Source of the DNA: Cerrena zonata
Taxonomy: Eukaryota; Basidiomycota; Agaricomycetes; Polyporales; Cerrenaceae
Assembly: GCA_038087015.1 (NCBI GenBank)
Contig: JASBNA010000003.1
Location: 1,736,001 to 1,800,000, forward strand
Length of the DNA stretch: 64,000 nucleotides
Direction: 5' to 3'
Shown: positions 59,518 to 64,000 of the stretch, piece by piece
Numbering within the stretch: position 1 is the first letter of the stretch
How the letters are laid out: the number at the start of each line of letters is the position of its first letter
Made by a program: the position numbers and the translations under genes
The notes under the pieces: generated by a model
Told to the model about the DNA's origin: nothing
The model's input: the letters and a program-made list of their open reading frames with translations, nothing else
The model's database searches: none

Positions 59518-62500
59518 CTACATAGTGTCCCTAACGAAAGCTAATGTACCTAGCGACGAAGCTAGAAGATCAATCATCCTCTCACTCTCCGACTTTTGCA
59601 CCTCCTGCAGCCTCACCAAGTCCTCCCTAAACTCATCGTTCGCAATCAATACATCACCGTGTATCCGAAGGAAGACTGCTTGGAATGCTTGGACAGCTTC
59701 AAAGTCTCTATGCGACCGTAGGCGTTGTATCAGAGCGGCTAGGAAGAGTTGGTGCGATTCTAACGAAACGAGAGACCGAATCTCAAGGTCAATGGCAGCA
59801 GGTGACAGTGTCTTGAGATAGTTGAAGAAATCTTCGTCTGTAAGAAGTTTTAAGAACTAGTTAGGGTGGAAATAATTGAGATGACCCACAAGTTCCGGAA
59901 GCATCTTCATTAGCAAGCTTTTGATAGAATACACTTTCGGCCGAGGTAGAGGCCTTTTGTAGCCGTCTCGTGTCTGCCTTTTTGCTCTCTTCCGATGTTG
60001 ATTGTTCTACTGCAAATCTTGTCTCGACACCAGGAAGGGTAGGCAGGAAGAACGGCGCCTTCTCAGGAGGTTTAGGTGGTTCTTTGGGCTTATTCCGTTG
60101 CTACATAACCAAGGAATTAGAGCAAGCAGAAATGATAGCGCAGTGTTTTATCTACCTGGATGACTTCAAGGTTAAGAAGTGTCTGCCATCTCGCTCGCGG
60201 AAGTAACGTCAATGTGACAAGCTCTTCGTCTAGTTGTGCTGGGCTGGCGAACACGTCTTGCGGCGTGTCTTGGACAGTCAGTGCCTCTAACGCATCGAGT
60301 GCTAAAAACATAATCATTTAGTATCATGGTCCAACCCATTGGAAATAACCCCTTACCTTCGTCCTCAGCCTCTCCCTGAACCGATGGCAATGTAACATTG
60401 TTGACATCATCTTCAGAGATGCCTTGGAACGTCACATCTGTATACTGGGCTCGATTCGCCCAAAGGTATACACCAACACTATCAACATGCGATGTTGCAA
60501 GGAAGTCATTGGTGGGGGAGAAGCTGAGACTAGTAGCCACGCTTGACGTTCTAAAAGCATCTATCAACCGACCGGTAGGAACATCAAATGTTCGAATGAT
60601 AGAATCTAAGGACGTTGCAATTAACCATCTTGCATCTGGGGAGAACGTCTGTCATAGGAGATGATCAACATTAGGTCGCCCGAATAGATCAGTTTACATA
60701 CCGCGTCAAGGACTCTACTTCGGAATCCGCTCAGCTCACGAACAACTCTGCGGGTTTCGATATCGAGGATACGAACGACATGATCATCGCAGATCGCTGA
60801 AAGTAAACCACTGTCACTGTGTAGTGAGAGTGAAACTACTGCGGAAGGAAGAACAAGTGTTTGTTCGAGTGTCGTGGTATGGAAATCGAAGAACTAGACA
60901 ATATGAGTAAGAAGATCGTCAACATGATACAGAAACGTCGACGTACATTAATAGTTCCATCCAGGGTGCTTGCGATGACAATTCGATCAAGAGCGTCACT
61001 CGCGAGGCCAGTCACGGATCGTTCGACTTTCTTTTTCGAGCTAGCCTGTTCAGGATCATCAAGGGGATAAGGTCCTAGATCGAAGGACTTTCGTCGGGCT
61101 CCAGACTGCATGTTGTACATATGGATGACCCCCGTTGACGAAGCGACTAGGCCAAAGTTACCACAAGCTGTGACCCATACCGCTTTCGCAGATCCAGGTG
61201 CCGGACCTTTTTTGCTCTCAGAAGCAGCGCTGAATGTGTACTTGCCGAGCCTTTTGTCCTTCATGGTCCATGTTCGGCCAAACCCTTCGTCAGTGTGAGT
61301 AGTCAGGATATCATCCCAATCTTTTGATCGTGTGGAGGAATATGATATAGATGTGATAGCGGGAAGTTTGAGAGATGCAATGGGGATGGATAGACTGGTG
61401 GCTTTCTTTGCCAGAGAACCCTGGCTGAGTTCAAAACTTCTAGAGTCGCGGACAACACTCGTACACCGCAGACTGCGATCTCTTGATGCTGTGAGAAGTT
61501 GTTTGCCATCCTCTCCGTAATAACGAATGAGATGAGGAGGAGCATGATGACCAGAGCGAAATTTAAGAAGACGAGGGGGCGATGTCGGCGAGTCGAATAC
61601 CCATTGCTGTTCGAGAGCCCGTTAGTGGAATACTCTTCAGATGTGTAGTTAAATAAAATACCTTGACACTGTTATCTTCCCCAGAGCTAATAAGAAGGGG
61701 CTGTCCCGGCACCCACTCAATAGATGTAACAGCGCCATCATGAGCACCTCGGATGATATGCAACAATCTTCCACCGTTGTTAAGATCCCACAAGGCTATG
61801 TGCCCAGCGGAAGAGGCAGATGCTAACACAGCGTGATTATCTAAAAATGGCGAACCGTAGGGACGCCGTGATTAAGTTTATAATTAAAATGAAATTGCAA
61901 GGTCAAACTGACCAGTTCGGAAGCTCAGCGCTCTCACAGCGCCGTCTTGCATTGACATCCTCATCAAACGCTCATCCATGCGGACATCGTATACTGATAT
62001 TTCACCAGAAGCGAAACCAATTCCGACAACATCAATCGCAGGGGACTGCGCTAGAGCGGTTATGGCGGGTGCAGGGGAGTTTTGCTGACTTGACGGGAGT
62101 GTTAAGAGCGACGATGGTGTGAATGCATGAATACGGGATCTATAATAATTTAAATTTTCAGCTTGAGATGCTTATATTTATATGGAAAGGTGGATAGCTT
62201 ACTGGGTTCGGATATTCCACAACTGCAGCGAACCTTCACTACTTGCAACAAGTACTTTGTTGAGGTAGGTGGCCGGATGGATTACAGACGTAGCTGTAAA
62301 TCCGACTTCAAATGCGATCGTAGCGGTTAATTCTATCCAAAATGTCACAATAAGCTATACTGTCTTCTAGAATTTAGATAGTGATATACCTTCACTTTTC
62401 GTATCCCAAATATACATTCTTCTACCATCCTCAGATAAAGCCAATAATTGGTTTCCGAAAATGAGGATAAACGAGATATGTGATCCAAGGGGATTTGTGA

Positions 62501-62996
62501 CCCTCGACACCTGAAATCTGTAAGAAAAAGTGGAATGAGAACATTTTGGACTGACGCACTTCTTTCCCTCGTAAATATTTGATGATATGAGGTCCAGAGG
62601 CGGCCCAGACATCGTTTCCATCAATAGCCATGTATGCAATTTGGTCTACTTCATCAGGGCCTACAGCGGAAGTTCAATGGATTGTACGAATTATAATGCC
62701 ATAAGCACTTACTTACCGACGAATAGCAGAGTCATTCTGCCGCCTTCCCACATAGCCCATGACCTTCCCAAGCACGTCAGCAGATTTATTCTAGGTCCAT
62801 CAGTGGCACCTTTGAACGAGCGAGTCTGCAATACGAATGGCACATGGTTCGTTACAAGTCCTAAGGCTCGGAATGGTGCGAATAATCTAGGTCCAGTGGA
62901 TTTTGATTGTGCGGTCGAAGTTTCGACACGCGTACGTTTTCGAGGCGGTTGTCTTGCCTCGTCCTCTTCATGATGTCGTTGTACTATCGACACCAT
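59518..62996 (-). CDS. UTP21: SSU processome WD40 protein UTP21 (WDR36)
   Basis: A large multi-exon gene, first exon 62996-62717, then 62660-62560, 62510-62390 and 62333 downward, with at least eight further exons to the TAG at 59518. It starts MVSIVQRHHEEDE; APFRALGLVTNHVPFVLQTRSFKG is the Utp21 N-terminal signature. Two WD40 propellers follow (IDGNDVWAASGPHIIKYL, QLLALSEDGRRMYIWDTKSE, LASASSAGHIALWDLNNGGRL, VASSTGVIHMYNMQSGARRKSF, SFSPTNDFLATSHVDSVGVYLW). The Utp21 C-terminal helical domain follows (FFNYLKTLSPAAIDLEIRSL), ending GTLAFVRDTM. Utp21 is part of the UTP-B/PWP2 complex that folds 18S pre-rRNA in the nucleolus. Exon borders in the middle were not all resolved. Confidence 0.88.
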
Positions 62997-64000
62997 TTCA
63001 TCGAAGGAAGTGGGAGTGTAACAGAATGAGTATACCCAAAAATTCGTTTCGCCTCATTCAGTGAGAGTGATCGAGGACCACGTGGTAAACAGACGCTGAT
63101 AGCTCGAAGCCTCCGCTGGGCCTTGGGCCTCACTGGCAAATACCAACAACCACTGACATTAATGTTGCGATCCCAGATTTTTTTCCTGCATACCCGTAGG
63201 ATTCACTCTCTTATATACCTGATCACTAGGACTGGTACTATCCCCTTTGCATTTTCAAAGTGCTGTGTCTCACCTGATCGATTCCTAGCCTTACATTTTC
63301 GTTCGTGATTAATGACTTGCTTCGGATCTAGGAGGCATTACAAACAGCTTTCTGCCTGTGTTTCCGACTCTCCGTGGATCTAACGATGTTAATGTATGAT
63401 TCTAACACAATTTCAATCTGTCATAGTCGCTGCCAAGCAAATCCGAACCTCCTCCGACTACCTCTCATGAGTGCCTTTCGGCGTTCAGGTAGGAAAACGC
63501 ATCAAGGTCTCATGTGGACGTAAACCCTGGCCTTCGCAGCTTGGGGGCAGTACACCAAGAGACGATGGGAGAATTACTGAGCCATCCCTGACATTCTCTT
63601 CCGGAGATGCGTGCCGCTTGAGCTGGAATCCTAGATTCAGCATCCCTGAGGATCGTTGCCATCGAAGTTCAACGACTGGTCTCACCAATGATCTCAAGTG
63701 ATATTCTCAAGAGTCCTCATTGAGCAAAGGTACTTCAAGCCGAAATCCGATATTGTATTTTCAAACAAAGTTCTTATTCCTCTTGAGTCACATCTTACCA
63801 GCATTAACATTTAAACTTCCTGGTGGAGCTGCTTCTTACGAACCACACAGATGGTATCGTACCCCAGTTGGACAGATCTTGACTGAAACAGCTACAGTGC
63901 AGTGCCTCACACTCGATTTGTTCCTGACTGTTTTGGTAAGTGTGTGCTCTAGTTTGATGTTTTGATCGGCTATCCGTGATCTAAATCAGGCGGGGACATC
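62997..64000. other. Upstream of UTP21, no supportable gene
   Basis: Short frames such as 63471-63701 and 63720-63965 on the plus strand carry no recognisable motif. A plus-strand gene could begin at the right edge and continue outside the window, but I see no evidence for it. Confidence 0.4.

Noticed and set aside
1..64000. tRNA, rRNA and CRISPR arrays
   Set aside because: Looked for cloverleaf-like A/B boxes, rRNA stretches and regular short repeats; none was convincing by eye.

Overview
This window reads as nuclear DNA of an agaricomycete basidiomycete. Genes lie on both strands, are close together, and are broken by many 41-60 nt GT-AG introns. The predicted proteins belong to fungal families such as DUF6534 membrane proteins, F-box/LRR proteins and a Crinkler/RHS-type NTPase. 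No rRNA, tRNA or CRISPR was recognised. All functions come from motif recognition by eye, and all splice sites were placed by hand by following reading frames across GT-AG boundaries.

Left part (1-17.7 kb). After 2.6 kb without a supportable gene come: a LIM-domain protein (2632-5439, +); pantetheine-phosphate adenylyltransferase (6328-7587, -); a P-loop NTPase plus nuclease-like protein of the Crinkler/RHS type (8125-9919, +); a predicted four-helix membrane protein (10787-12696, +); mitochondrial ribosomal protein mS38/Cox24 (13159-14075, +); a broken F-box paralogue (14267-15105, -) beside its intact relative (15298-16497, -); and a DUF3074 START-like protein (16768-17690, -).

Middle (18-32 kb) is the most unusual region. 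Three DUF6534 seven-helix-like genes lie in tandem on the minus strand, each with about 19 exons, several of only 10-19 nt. Degenerate 3' ends of the GPI mannosyltransferase gene GPI10 lie between the copies, and the intact GPI10 is at 30121-32011. The repeated unit therefore included the end of GPI10. The leftmost DUF6534 copy is split inside exon 3 by a 1825-bp element with inverted terminal repeats and a 2-bp target duplication. That element carries a spliced, cysteine-rich small ORF and no visible transposase.

Right part (32-64 kb) is mostly housekeeping: a DUF3835 (URI1/Bud27-type) protein and PNO1 (divergent), ATG15 and guanine deaminase (convergent), a small conserved unknown protein, mRNA guanylyltransferase CEG1, SKP1 and mitochondrial bL27 (divergent), an F-box protein, a GNAT-like protein, a glutamine synthetase-family enzyme and a WD40 protein (divergent), a conserved unknown, and the SSU processome protein UTP21. 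Ribosome biogenesis (PNO1, UTP21), mitochondrial translation (mS38, bL27m) and SCF ubiquitin ligase parts (SKP1, F-box proteins) recur, but I see no true operon-like pathway cluster.

Three genes (guanine deaminase, CEG1, the WD40 protein) each show a single frame inconsistency in an otherwise well conserved protein. These may be base errors in the assembly or real lesions.
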